NCBI GenBank assembly: GCA_033398695.1
Contig: CM065802.1
Location: forward strand, 75,316,096-75,380,095
DNA length: 64,000 nucleotides
Direction of reading: 5' to 3'
Source of the DNA: Orobanche coerulescens
Lineage: Eukaryota > Streptophyta > Magnoliopsida > Lamiales > Orobanchaceae
Part shown: in pieces, positions 22,758 to 35,395 of the stretch
How the letters are laid out: each line of letters starts with the position of its first letter
How positions within the stretch are numbered: the stretch's first letter is position 1
Notes under the pieces: generated by a model
What the model was told of the DNA's origin: nothing
Database searches by the model: none
The model's input: only the letters and a program-made list of their open reading frames with translations
Made by a program: the position numbers and the translations under genes

Positions 22758-24913
22758 ATCTCCCACTTGTACTCAAAGCATGCTTTTAAGTATACTACTC
22801 TATTACATAGTCTCTCATTTCTTCCACTTATACTCAAAGCAATGCTGCCATACACCGTAATCCCATTCCTTCCAAATGCCTTACAAAAACTTTTGAGGGT
22901 AATCCTTTCGTGAAAGGATCAGCAAGATTATCTTCCGATGCATCCCTGGCTACAACTACGTCTCCTTTATTTACTAAGTGTCGTATGATGTGGTACTTGC
23001 GGTTGATATGTTTACTTGCCTTGTGGGCTCTTGGTTCCCTCGAATTCGTGACTGCACCAGTATTATCACAATAAAGTGTAATACAGTTTGGCTAATCGAG
23101 AATCACATCTAAGTCCTGCATGAAGTACTTGAGCCATACCGCCTCCTTGGATGCCTCAGAGGATGCCACGTACTCGGATTCCATGATAGAGTCCGAGATG
23201 CATTTCTGCTTCACACTCCTCCAATTAGTGGCTCCACCTCCCAGGCTAAACACATAACCTGAAGTAGACTTGGACTTTTCTTTATCTGGTGAAAAAACTG
23301 AGTCAGTATAACCCAATGGACACAGATCGTCTGATTGATATACTAGCATATACTCCCACGTCCTTCTCAGGTACTTGAGTGTGTGCTTGATAGCAATCCA
23401 GTGTCTTCGTCCTGGGTTCGACTAATGTCTAGCAGCCATGCCTACGGCATGATAGATATCTGGTGTAGTGCAAATCATAGCATACATGAGGCTTCCCACA
23501 GCCTATGCATAAGGGATCAGCTTCATGTCATCTATCTTCTTTTGTGTCTTGGGACACATATCTTAGATAGTTGAATTCCATGTCTGTAAGGTAGAAAACC
23601 TTTCTTGGAATTCTCCATGCTAAACCTCTTTAGCACTGTATCGATATAGAATGCCTGAAACAAGCAAAACATCCTTTTCTTCTGATCACGAAAGATTCTG
23701 ATTCCAAGGATGTGTCCTGCTTCTCCCACATCCTTCATATAAAATTGCTCAGATATCCATACACGTACATCCGACAACTCCTTCATGTTGTTTCCATTCA
23801 TAAGGTTATCATCTACATACAGTACAAGAAACACCAACACGTTTCCATCGCATTTCTTATACATATAACTCTCACTCGAACATTGGAAAAATCTATATGA
23901 CTGGACTACCTCGTCAAATCAAGTGTTCCAAGATCTAGATTCCTGCTTAAGTCCATAAATGGATCTCTTAAGTTTGCACACTAAGTGCTCTTCTCCTTTA
24001 GCAATGAATTCCTCTGTTGGAGCATGTAGATTTCTTTGTCTATACTTCCATTCAAGAATGCAGTCTTTACATTCATTTTCCAAATCTCCAGATCCAAGTG
24101 CGCAGCTATAGATAAAAGATCTGGATTGACTTAAGCATGGCAACCGGCAAAAAGGTTTCATCATAATTGATACCCTCTTTCTGAGTGTAACCTTTCGCAA
24201 TAAGCCTCGCTTGAAAGTTTCAACCTTCCCGTCACCTCCTTTATTTCGCTTGTAGATCCACTTACTTCCAATGGCTTGTACCTCATCATGTAGTTCTACT
24301 AGCTTCCACACTTGATTGGAATCCATAGGTCCCATTTCTGATTCCATTGCTACTTGCCAGGAGTCAGCATCTTTATCTTGGATTGCCTCCTTGCAAGTCT
24401 AGCGATCTGATTCATCTTCGCTTGGGATTGAGTCTGAAGACTATCCCACGCCTATGAATCATTCTGGTTGACAAACAACCATCCCACTACGACGAGGCAA
24501 ATCCTGAGTGGGTGTAAAAGCCTCAATATCAATATGTGGTGCAGTGTTAGTGGGCGCTTGTACGATTGGTATAAATGGGGTCTCGCCCCTCAACTCTTCC
24601 AGAAGTATTTCGCTCATAGGCTTGTGAATAATCATGTAATCCTCTTCTAGGAATTGGGCATTGGTGCTAACAATGACCTCTGATCCTAGGGACTATAGAA
24701 CAAGCCACCCTTCATTCCCAAAGGATATCCTACAAACACTCGTACCTATATACGAGATGCCAACTTATTAGCTTACTTATTCAGCACATGTGCTGGCGTA
24801 CCCTAAATATCAACATATCTTAGACTGGGCTTTCGCCAACTCTGTAGTTCTTTGGGTGTTTTTGGAACTGATTTCGAAGGCACCATGTTTAGAATGTACG
24901 CCGCTGTTTCTAT
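22758..24913 (-). pseudogene. Copia unit C2: RNase H, RT and integrase end
   Basis: Minus strand: RT N-terminus at 23919-24347 (SKWIYKRNKGG, LKRSIYGLKQE, with a frameshift after KVETFK), RT palm at 23532-23864 (LYVDDNLM, ILGIRIFRDQKK), RNase H at 23092-23349 (GYTDSVFSPDKEKSKS, EAVWLKYFMQ). Ends at the same …GTTTCTAT breakpoint as C1 and C3. Frameshifts and stops prevent expression of a full protein. Confidence 0.87.
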
Positions 24914-26408
24914 TGTTGGAAATAAAACGCAGCGAAAGCGAAGTTTCGGAAAGTTTGATAAATGCATTTTGCGCATCCACGAGCATAAGATCTATTTAGG
25001 CATGCTAATTAATTAATTACTAAGACTAATAAGCAATTTAAATATTTTTTATTATTTATTAAATAAATATGTTGGTAATTGAAATATCCTAATCTAGATC
25101 TAAAAGATCATAGGATATTACCTATGAAGAGTAGTGGTTTCTTTCGTGTTGATCACCTTGTATTTCTACCTTTAAACCTTCTAGAGTATGATCCGCCTTA
25201 ACCCGGACGTTGTGTGGGCAACGAGCTACCGAATGTTGCTTGGACAACAATGAGGTCGGCCGAAGTCACCTTGTTTGTGGTCACTCGATTTTTCCTTGCT
25301 TTCTAGTATTTTATGAACATTCTTAGCAAATTGATGTGTTATCTAAATTGAAGAATCAAAGACACAAGTCTAGATCTACAATTAAACACAAGAATAAAAA
25401 TTTGATCTCACAACCTTGGTGAATGATGTATGGCCGAACCCCCCTACTGATGTCCTATTTATAGGCTCTTGGACTACTACTAGGGATCTTAAGGAGTATT
25501 AGGAGAGGACTCCCAATAGATTTCATCTTACCATATTAGGAGTCTTCCTAATATAATGAATCTATTTCTATCAACTTAGTCCACTAAAAGGTTGATATTG
25601 CACTTCCTACTATAATCCCAAATTACGAAATTGGGCTCCTTATTAAATATATTATTTCCCGTGTTTAAGATATCGAATGTCTATTAATTAATTATAAGCT
25701 AATGACAACTTCAATTAATTAATATCTTATCCAAGAGTGGTACCACTCGAACCTTATTATTATATCAGAATAAATCCACCTGAATGGTTTAATATAATAA
25801 TCATTATCGAGCTCCTTAATGGGACATCATTTACCCGCACGAGTTGGGACACGATTTCTAGTAATAATAATACCTGTCATATAAATAATATTATTGCCTA
25901 AGATACGAGGCTTATTGAGTCGATCATTTCGACTCTCACCCATGGTAAATCAAAGCAATAAGTATTATAAATACACAATTAAAAAATTATATACTAAGAA
26001 TTAAGAAATAATAATTATTCGAGATTTACGCTCTACTTACCGTCAGTACAGAAGAGACTGTCTCACCTCGATCCAGTCCAACGTATGCAAATACGCTAAT
26101 GTATGCTAATAGTCAAGACCAACTAATCTCAATCATACACTACAACTTTTCATATAATTTGTCTAATAATTATATAGGTTGTGAACTATTATATTATTTT
26201 ATAAGGTACCGATAATGTGATCTTCCGTGTGACACCAACACACCACATTATCTACGATATAAAATAATTAGATATTTTATTTGCATAACCATAACATGAA
26301 TAAATATACAAAATATGTTATTAAATGTAATTAATATTCTCATAGGTAGTTAGAGGGAAATAAGGTAATACAAGCATAAAGTATGCTTTGCAGTATACAA
26401 CCCTAGCA
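24914..26408 (-). mobile_element. Copia LTR of unit C3
   Basis: TGCTAGGG (26408) to CCAACA (24914), 1495 bp. TATA segment CTATAAATAGG on the minus strand near 25447-25457. Confidence 0.9.
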
Positions 26409-28368
26409 ATCTCCCACTTGTACTCAAAGCATGTTTTTAAGTATACTAATCTATTACATAGTCTCTCACTTCTCCTACTTATACTCAAAAGTAATGCTTC
26501 CATACACCGTAATCCCATTCCTTCCACATGCCTTACAAAAACTTTTGAGGGTAGGCCTTTCGTGAAAGGATCAGCAAATGCAACCCTGGCTACAACTACG
26601 TCTCCTTTATTTATGAAGTGTCGTATGATGTGGTACTTATGGTTGATATGTTTACTTGCCTTGTGGGCTTTTGGTTCCCTCGAATTCGTGACTGCACCAG
26701 TATTATCAAAATAAAGTGTAATACCTTTGGCAAATCGAGAATTACATCTAAGTCCTACATTAAGTACTTGAGCCATATCGCCTCCTTGGATGACTCAGAG
26801 GTTGCCACATACTCGGCTTACATGGTAGAGTCCGAGATGAATTTCTGCTTCACACTCCTCTAATTAGTGGCTCCGCCTCCCAGGCTAAACACATAACCTG
26901 AAGTAAACTTGGACTTTTCTTTGTCTGGTGAAAAATCTGAGTCAGTATAACCCAATGGACACAGATCGTCTGATTGATATACTAGCATATACTCCCTAGT
27001 CCTTCTCAGGTACTTGAGTATGTGCTTGACAGCAATCCAGTGTCCTGGTCCTGGGTTCGACTGATATCTAGCAGCCATGCCTACGTCATGATAAATATCT
27101 GGTCTAGTGCAAAGCATAGCATACATAAGGCTTCCCATAGCTGATGCATAAGGGATCAGCTTCATGTCATCTATCTTCTTTTATCTCTTGAGACACATAT
27201 TTTAGATAGTTGAATTCCATGTCTGTAAGGTAGAAAACCTTTCTTGGAATTCTCCATGATAAACCTCTTTAGCACTGTATCGATATAGAATGCCTGAAAC
27301 AAGCACAACATCCTTTTCTTCTGATCACGAAAGATCCTAATTCCAAAGATGTGTCCTGCTTCTCCCAAATACTTCATATAGAACTGCTCAGATAGCCATA
27401 CCCGTAAGTCCGACAACTCATTCACGTTGTTTCCATTCATAAGGATATCATCTACATATAGTACAGGAAACACCAACATGTTTCCTTCGCATTTCTTATA
27501 CATATATCTCTCACTCGAACATTGGACGAATCAATATAACTGTACTACCTCGTCAAATCAAGTGTTCCAAGATCTAGATGCCTGTTTAAGTCCATAAATG
27601 GATCTCTTAAGTTTGCACACTAAGTGCTCTTCTCCTTTAGCAATGAATCCCTCTGGTTGGCGCATGTAGATTTCTTTGTCTATATTTCCATTTAAGAATG
27701 CAGTCTTGACATTCATTTTCCAAATCTCCAGATCCAAGTGTGCAGCTATAGATAAAAGATCTGGATTGACTTAAGCATGGCAACGGGCTAAAAGGTTTCA
27801 TCATAATCGATACCCTCTTTCTGAGTGTAACCTTTCGCAACAAGCCTCACTTTGAAGGTTTCAACCTTCCCGTCACCTCCTTTATTTCGCTTGTAGACCC
27901 ACTTACTCCCAATGGATTGTACCCCATCATGTAGTGCTACTAGCTTCCACACTTGATTGAAATCCATAGATCCCTTTTCTGATTCCATTGCTACTTGCGA
28001 GGAGTCAGCATCTTTATCTTGGATTACCTCCTTGTAAGTCTAGGGATCTGATTCATCTTCGCCTGGGATTGAGTCCGAAGACTATCCCACCCCTATGAAT
28101 CATTCTGGTTGACAAACAACCATCCCACTACGACGAGGCAAATCCTGAGTGGGTGTAAAAGCCTCAATATCAATATGTGGTGCAGTGTTAGTTGGCGCTT
28201 GTACGATTGGTATAGATGGCGTGTTGCCCCTCAACTCTTCCAGAAGTATTTCGCTCATGGGCTTGTGACTAATCATATAATCCTCTTCCAGGAATTGGGC
28301 ATTGGTGCTAACAATGACCTCTGATCCTAGGGACTATAGAACAAGCCACCCTTCGTTCCCTTAGGATA
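26409..28368 (-). pseudogene. Copia unit C3: RNase H and RT
   Basis: Minus strand: RT N-terminus at 27637-27988 ([27 protein letters not shown]), RT palm at 27171-27503 with an intact YVDDI (VLYVDDILMNG, IFGIRIFRDQKKRM), RT/RNase H at 26860-27165 (GYTDSDFSPDKEKSK), RNase H end at 26500-26776 (TLYFDNTGAV, HIIRHFINKG, DPFTKGLPS). Frameshifts separate the blocks. The unit is cut at 28368/28373 by Tat1 and resumes at 36492. Confidence 0.87.
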
Positions 28369-28373
28369 TCCTA

Positions 28374-29464
28374 TGTTGTGTCAAGATTTATTCACCTCGA
28401 CAGGCGATCGACTACAAAGCCGAGCGACCGAGTCCACAACCAATCAAACTATGGCGGACTCGCCTAACCGAAGATACCAAACCACCTTCGGGTATCTAGC
28501 GATCGACTCCAAAGGCGATCGCCCCTTGGCGCCTAGCGATCGACTCTGGTGCCCGACTTAAGACGATCGTCCTTTGCCGTAGACAGAGACCATCGTCCGT
28601 CAAAGTCCATGAAGACTGGACCCCAAAGCAGTGCCCATGTGCAGATCCGCGACAGGCGCCGCGTTTCATGGATCGTTGACCACAGCCTGTCACCACCTTC
28701 TAACCTACCGACAAGCCCGCCGAAAGGTACAAGGTGGGACCGCCCGTGACAGCGACTCGGACACGTGCAGACTTCTCATTGGACCGCACAGCCGGCTGCC
28801 AGCAACTCCTGTGGACTTTAAGGAGACCAGCCCATGTGCTAAAAGACGATCGCCCGCTTATTATAATACAGCAAAGGCGATCGCCCAACATCTCCCAGTC
28901 CTATAAATTGGGAACATCCAGCAACTGGAGAAAGGTTCCAACTTCATTCACGGAAATACATACAAACATACATACTCTCAAGCTCTTGGCTTCCTCTACC
29001 GAATCTACCTCAGGACTTCTCTCTCAGGACCTCTCACCCAGAAGTCGGTCTGCAGAGATAAGAAGTCCCCATAGTGCAGATTCACAAAAGCTCACAAGCC
29101 CAGGAGCTCAAGCATACAGCAGCTACACACCGTGAGAGACTGTCGATTTCTCACGGTTGTCACAGCTCATCAACGTTGTTACCAGAACTCACAGAGCATC
29201 ATATCTGGTTCTTCCGGCAATCTACACGCTCACTAGCTAAGATAACTAGGGTCTTTACACTCATTGTAATTGTACTCTAACATTAGTACTTGTATCCCAG
29301 AATATTTGTATTAATAACATCTCGCGAGAGCATTCAAGCCCGGGACTAACAACCCCGGCAAATATTGTGTTATTTATTTCTTCCATGGAAGTGGTCTCGC
29401 ACTTTGTTTGCTATCCACCCATTCCAGCAATATCTATCTCCGGATAATATTTTGGGTAGCAACA
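28374..29464 (+). mobile_element. Tat1 5' LTR
   Basis: TGTTGTGTCAAG…GGGTAGCAACA, with TATAAAT near 28903. Rich in GCGATCG-type motifs (GATCGACTCC, GGCGATCG) repeated through U3. Same length as the 3' LTR. Confidence 0.95.
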
Positions 29465-29483
29465 ATTGGCGCTAGAGGAAGGG
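29465..29483 (+). other. Primer-binding site of Tat1
   Basis: ATTGGCGCTAGAGGAAGGG directly after the LTR. The TGGCGC core fits a tRNA 3' end other than initiator Met, but I cannot assign the tRNA with confidence. The identical site, reverse-complemented, is at about 63591-63609. Confidence 0.7.
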
Positions 29484-29590
29484 CATCTATACCTTCATTT
29501 TTATTCCTACCATCCTGAAGAACACTCACTGTTCTCGGGGCATATACTTGAAGTGACACTCACTGTTCTTCAAAGAAAGCCTTCAGAATC

Positions 29591-31110
29591 CTGACGTCCG
29601 CCACCACATCGAAGAGAGCCACTCTCCGAACCGCCAGACACCGTATCCCGGCTCAATCCGAGCCCCGGCCCACGGCAGAGGGAAGCCGCGGCGACACGAG
29701 ACTCTCGATCCCGCACCTGAGGGATGGCCCCAACCTCTCACTCGACCAGTTACAAACCGAGGAACAGATCGAGGAGGCTATGGCCATCCTAAAGGAGCGA
29801 CGGAGAGCATGCGCGTTGCCCGTAATAACTCCCTCGGCCATCCGCCGCATGGGCAAACGGAAATTCAATGGACTACTGGGCGAGCGATCGTTAGAAAGCC
29901 CCGGTTCGCGAGAAAAGGCTCTCGCTCGGCCGGACGGTTCCGTATTCAGTCGCTTGGGAAGCGACCCATCATGGCGACCGGGGCATTCTAGCCCCATCCA
30001 CGTGCCGACGGAATCCGAGTCCGTCACCAGGAGTTCGGCCTACCTGACTCCCAGCCGAACACAAGTCAACCGTTTGGCTCCCACTCTGAACGCCAGGGGT
30101 CAGTACTTGATCGCCTTGGATCCCGCTCCAAGCGCCTAGCTGCGAGTAGTCAGGCCACGGTGATGGACGCTATGCAACGCCAGCTCGACGAGATGAAAGC
30201 ACTCTTGGACACTGGGGCAAGCACCAGCAGAAAGATCATCGGGCCGACCGAGCCACTCGTGGCCCACATCGAGCTTGCCCCCGTGCAACCAAGGATCACT
30301 CCTCCCAATATACCTCTATATGAAGGGAGATCGGACCCCGAGACTCACCTAAGTAAGTTCCGGATCGACATGACCGAGTGTGGGGAATCAGATGCGACTA
30401 AGTGCCGAATTTTCCCGTTAACCTTGGGCGAGCTGGCCCATAGGTGGTACATCTCACTACCACCGCGATCGATCATCTCCTTTGAGAAACTGGCAAGCGA
30501 CTTGACGTCATACTTCGCCGCCAAGGTCGCTAGACCAGAAGGCCCCCACCGCATGATGAAAATCAGGCAGGGGGAAGACGAATCCGACGCAGATTACATC
30601 AACCGAGTAGATGAAATCGTCCTCACCGGCGAGCCCATCAGTGACGAGCTCACTCTCTACTCGGTCCTTGGGGGATTCTATGGTCATTCAGCCATGTTTA
30701 GACATCTCACCAAGGATATCCCCCCAACCTACGCGATCTTCCGCGCTAAGGCAGCCGACTTTCTGGCCAGGCAAAGGCTACTCACCCTCTGCCTAGGCGA
30801 GGAAATGCCTCCTCCTGCCCGAAAGACGGCGATCGCCAAAACCAAGAAGACGGTCGCCAAGCCATCCGGCGGCCACAAGGCCCTCGAGGATGTGGAAGCC
30901 CATCTTCTCCACAAGTTCAACCGAACTCTGGTCCACATTTTTTACGCCATCAAGGGCGCGAATGGCTGAACAAGCCAAAGGTGATAAGGGACCACGGTCA
31001 TCTGGACCACAGTCAATATTGTGCTTACCACAAGAGTCCAGGCCACAACACCAACCAATGTCGCGACCTCCTCAAACAGCTCTGGAGATTGTTCGAGGAG
31101 GGCAAGTTGA
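29591..31110 (+). pseudogene. gag: Tat1 gag, frameshifted
   Basis: The capsid-type protein of the element, needed to form the particle in which its RNA is copied. The expected start is CTG here (29591-29593), where the sister copy has ATG. The first reading frame (…LSIPHLRDGPNLSLDQ, ILKERRRACA) ends after loss of one G in a run at 30096-30099. The central domain is open from 30163 to 30969 (LYEGRSDPETHLSKFR, FPLTLGELAHRWYISLPP, RQGEDESDADYINRVDEI, FLARQRLLTLCLGEE), the retrotransposon-gag fold. A second lost G near 30955 puts the zinc knuckle (CX2HX4HX4C: CAYHKSPGHNTNQC) out of frame. Everything else is well preserved, so inactivation is recent or a base-calling artefact. Confidence 0.88.
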
Positions 31111-31384
31111 ACAGTTTATTGGCTTAGCTGGAGCCCCACCAGTCTCCCAACACGATCGCCCGAGTCGAACGCGAACAGACCAGAAAAGCTCATACGAGCC
31201 GACCCCTCGATCAACCTCGGCGACCGTATCTACATGCTTCAATCAAGAGAAGGGAACTTCGGAAGTCTCTCCCCGATTTCCCACCTCATTGAACAAAAGG
31301 CTACGGCCTGAGCCTAACGCTTCAAAAAAGAGGATTACTCGCTCGCCCTCTAAAGTTCTTCATCTACATTAAGAACCTAGGCAG

Positions 31385-31870
31385 GCGATCTCCTCCCCTT
31401 ACACAACGTAAACCGTCGAGGATCGTCATATGACTTGATGGTCCGAGGTAGAAAAGTGTCGCTATGGTCGTGGAGGACGATGGAACCATTCTTTGCACCC
31501 ATGCAAGGTCCCTTCGGGCCATGATCGCCGGCCCTTCGTTTAAATGCGAGGCCGGCGTAGTCTGAGGGCCTTCTAAAACAGATCTGTGGACACGTTCGCC
31601 TGCCCTCGAAGGTCCATCGCTTAACATGGTGGATCCTTCACGAACAATGCGACGCGTCCCTCCCCCGTCTCAACGTATACCATCGAGGGTCGCCATCTTA
31701 ATGGTGGCTCGAGGTAGAAAAAGAGCTAACAAGCCACGACCGTGGAGTTGATTAATCCGACGACGCCCCGTGCAAGGAATTCTCCAGACCAAGACCGCAC
31801 ACCCTTCGTTTAAATACGAGGCGAGGCGCAGCCTACGGAGAACCCTACCAATTAACTAAGTCGCGAGAAC
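31385..31870 (+). repeat. Two diverged ~240-bp repeats in Tat1
   Basis: Two units share GAGGATCGTCAT/GAGGGTCGCCAT…GGTCCGAGGTAGAAAA at the front and CCCTTCGTTTAAATRCGAGGC at the back (near 31534 and 31802). The Tat2 copy has the same at 61240-61700. No protein is recognised; the stretch 31110-32400 is otherwise non-coding. Confidence 0.7.
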
Positions 31871-32416
31871 TTAGCCATCAGACGGAATGTCGCTCGCGTA
31901 CAAGACATGATCATGTAGATCGGTCCATCGAACTCCGCAATCGTGCACGGCTCCTCAAGACCGAGATGGACGGCCTTCCTCGAGGATTCGACAAAATTGA
32001 AGACCGCTCACTCAACGATTTATTTTCATCCCCTTACTTCCACTAAGTGAACAAAAACAAGGGGGAAGAGTGCGGATCTATTTATACGACGATCATCCCT
32101 GTTCAATTACATACGGTGATCGGCATTTTTCAGATGTTTATGCAGCGATCGAATTTGTTGTAAAAGTTATCTATTTGAGTTTATCAATTCAATTAGACCT
32201 ACTCACGCAACTATCTCTCTTCACACATTTGTACAGAGTCAAGCAAAAGACTCAGAAAAACAATCATTCAAGTGATAGAACAAAAAAGCAAACATTCATT
32301 TCATTACTTGAAGTCTCAAGAGTACATACACGGTCGCCCGAAGGCCTAAGTACTACAAGAAAAAGCTACAAAATTACAAGGCAAGAAAAGCTAAAACAAA
32401 TAAAGAACGAAGAGCC

Positions 32417-34873
32417 TCATTCCCCTGCTTGGCCTTCGCCTTCAGCCTCCGGGTCGGTCCGCGACCCTTCGCCAGCTTTCGGAGCGACCTCCCCGTCCTC
32501 CGGAGCATCAGGATGAACAAGGTTCGCTGGAGTCGGATACCATCTCAAGTCCACACCGATGTCCGAGAGATCCAAGATCGGCAAGGAGAAAGCAGGATGG
32601 AGAGGATGCTCCAGCGCATACGCCTTAAAATTCTCAGCAAGAGGGCCGACCTCCAACCCTCCCTTCTTAGCAGCTCGGATCGAGTCAGCGAACGCCATAT
32701 AATAGGCAAACTCACTAACGAACTCCAGGTTAAGAAAGGGATCGGCCTCGGTCGCCTCTAGCTTCCCTTTCAGCTCCGCCATCTCCTGTTGCGCACCTTG
32801 GAGCTCGACCTCCCTTGCAGCCATCTCTCCCTTCGACGCCGCCAGCTCGCTAGTCAGCCGAGCGATGGTCACCTTCAGTTGATCGGCCTCCTTCTCAGCG
32901 GCCGTTTGCGATCGCACGGCATCTGTCATCCGGTCCCAAAATCGATCAACCGTCACCCGAGCAATCTCGGCATCCCGTCTCGCCAGCTCAAGTTCATGAC
33001 TCGCCCGTTTAGCTGCATCCAGGGAGTCCTTCTCCATTGCCGCAATCCTATCGGCGAACTCGGCGTTCTCTTTTCGAGCCGCCTCAAGATCCTCCTGCAG
33101 GCGAGTAGTGGAAGGACGCCCCTCGAACTCCTGCACAGCCTGGGCAGCCATCGTCGCCGCCTGGAGAGAGAGAGCGAAAGCTGCCTGCATTGTACTCCCA
33201 GATCGCTGACGAGCGATCACATCTAAATCGGTCGTCTAGGCCTTCGGTAAAGCAGAAATGGCCCGGCTGACATATAGCGGGACATCGCAGGCCTGGCGAG
33301 GAGATCGGCTCGCCATAAAATCCCGCACCATCGGCGGACAAGATGGATCAGTGCTACGGATCCTGCATCAATCAACAAAAAGTTAGCACATCCCCCACAC
33401 AAGTGACGAAATTCAACTCAACAGGCAAAGTCTACCTCTCGGTTCTCTCAGGATCGCGGCCGAAGTATGGTTTCCCGCGAGGGGTCTCAGCTTCGGCGAT
33501 CGCCATCTCTCATAAGAACGCTCTAGAGGGCATAGGCTCATCCACCGGTGGAACAACGATGATCAGAGGCGCGGCAATCGGCACCTCACTGGAAAGGGCA
33601 AAAACTGGAGTTTCTCCCGACCTCTGCCGTTTGCGGTTCGTTCGAAGCCCCTCCTCCCGAACTTCCTCCTCCGCCACGATCGGCTGTACGCGAGGATCCA
33701 CCTCCGGAATAATAGGTAACGCCACGGGAGGAGCTCGAGATGACTTCTTCTGGCGAAGGCGGCCCAAAACTCCAGGGTTCGACATAACTATCTCCGGTAG
33801 GGGCTCCAAGAAGCGAGGAAAGCGGATCTCTACAATAAGGACAATCAAACCACGGTCAGACATACTCTCCAAGTAAGACGATCGCCAAACGATTGGAGAT
33901 CGCAAAAACTCATACCTGAGACCGTGAGATGATGGGGAAAACGGAATAGCCGAGCGGACAGCCTACGACTCTCTTTATTAATCTGACAAGCGTCTAAATC
34001 GTCGTCCGGCAAACTTCGTATCCGCTCCCAGACGACCAGAAAGTCGAAAGGAAGTTCGTCGATCGTCGGAATATGGAAACCTGCAAAAGCAAAACCAAAT
34101 TAGATCAGTTCAGCAGACCCCTTCTGAACTGTCAGCTTGAACAAATGGTTCATCTCCGATGGCGATGGATGGCGGTACAGTCGGTGATCGCCGAACAAGG
34201 TAAGGGCGCAGATGATCTGGAGCCAGGCGTTCGGCGTAAGCTGAAGCAGCGCCACGTTCCAAACGGCCAGCAAGTGGGAGACAGCAAAAGATAGAGGGAA
34301 ACGCAGCCCCGCCTCCATAATCGCCTCGTTCACGGCGACCATACCCGTCGGGGGTTGGTCGGCTCGCTCATTCTCCGCCGGCGCAAATAGATCCACATCT
34401 GAAGGAACATGGTACCTCGTCCTCCAGACGGCCAGGTCTTTCCTGGTCGCCGAACTCCTGATTTGGCCAAGAGACCACAGAGATCGTTGCGCAGCCCGAA
34501 ACAGCGATCGTTTAGCAAACTGGTAAGGGTGAGCGATTGAATACTCCCGGTAATCGAATCTTGGAGGCGGACCGGCCAACTTCTCCATAATCTCAGCAAA
34601 GGCCACATAGGCCTGACCAAAGGCGCTATGCCGCTCCCAATAGGCCCTCACCGCTAGATCTCTCTCCATCTGCGAGCGTCCGTGCTCAACCGCCGCCTCC
34701 CTAGCCACGTCGGCCTCATTAAACAACGCCTCGACTTCCGCGGGGTCAATACCGGCGCGGATAGCCTCAGCGGCCGTCTCCAGATGGAAATATGCTGAGG
34801 ATCCTCCCCGGGCAGTCGAAGCCCCGGCGGCGAAACTAGTGCCCACTCCGTGCGAAGAAGATGTTCCAGACAT
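32417..34873 (-). pseudogene. Tat1 antisense gene: plant 'gypsy-type transposon' domain plus coiled coil
   Basis: Reads against gag. Exon 1 starts at ATG 34873-34871 (MSGTSSSHGVGTSF) and runs to about 34110. Around codons 185-245 it carries LRFPLSFAVSHLLAVW and LQLTPNAWLQIICALTLF, resembling the family called putative gypsy-type transposon or Transposase_28. A short intron appears to end TTTTGCAG at about 34085. Exon 2 follows (34084-33922, WERIRSLPDDD), then an intron GTATGAG…GGAG, exon 3 to about 33432 (basic and proline-rich), an intron GTAGAC…TTGATGCAG (about 33431-33357) and a last exon to the stop at 32417. The last exon is a long coiled coil (DLEAARKENAEFADRIAAME, MAELKGKLEA) with an acidic tail. 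Stops at 33510-33512 (TGA) and 33236-33238 (TAG, where Tat2 has TGG) disable this copy. Function unknown. Confidence 0.75.
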
Positions 34874-35024
34874 TCTCGAATTTAGAAGAGGAGAAAATGA
34901 GTGTTTTCTTACCAAGGATCGAATCGATCGACGATCGGCAGTCAGATCTCCAGGAAAATTCTTCAGCGGTATTATCCTTTTTTCTCCGATAAAAAAGCGT
35001 AAGAGTGAGCACTGCAACCCTGCG

Positions 35025-35034
35025 CCTTTTTATA
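35025..35034 (-). promoter_or_regulatory. TATA box of the Tat1 antisense gene
   Basis: TATAAAAAGG on the minus strand, about 150 bp upstream of the antisense ATG at 34873. Position and sequence fit an independent RNA polymerase II promoter inside the element, separate from the LTR promoter. Confidence 0.55.
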
Positions 35035-35383
35035 GGAGATGGCAGGGACTCATGTGCAATTAAGGAGAATCTCAGGGGTTGGAGCGCAACCGTCTTAATT
35101 AATGCTCCCTTGAAACCCGCGTATGCGTCTTTTCAAGGACGCGTCAGACGAGGAGTCATAAATGACCGTCGGTCTCCCCCAACAGGGACCCAACACGTGC
35201 CCCAGAGACTTTTCCGCATCCGCTGCCATTTCTCGCTCTTTTCAGCGACCTACCAGGTCGTCCAAATTCAGAATCAATCAGCTCAAAGACGATCGCCAGT
35301 TCAGTAAAATGCAGAGTCACTCATCAAAATTCAGCGATCGCCAGCAGAACCACCTCACCCCACGTTTCCAACATCGGAGCGAG

Positions 35384-35395
35384 CTGGGGGGCAAT
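35384..35395 (+). other. Polypurine tract of Tat1
   Basis: GCTGGGGGGCAAT just before the 3' LTR start TGTTGTGTC at 35396. Confidence 0.7.

Noticed and set aside
32417..33220. Coiled-coil ORF as a host structural gene
   Set aside because: It lies between the LTRs of Tat1 and recurs at 59762-60678 in Tat2 in the same relation to gag.
34073..35307. Plus-strand ORFs opposite exon 1 of the Tat1 antisense gene
   Set aside because: Short, without domains, and opposite a frame with recognisable domain similarity.
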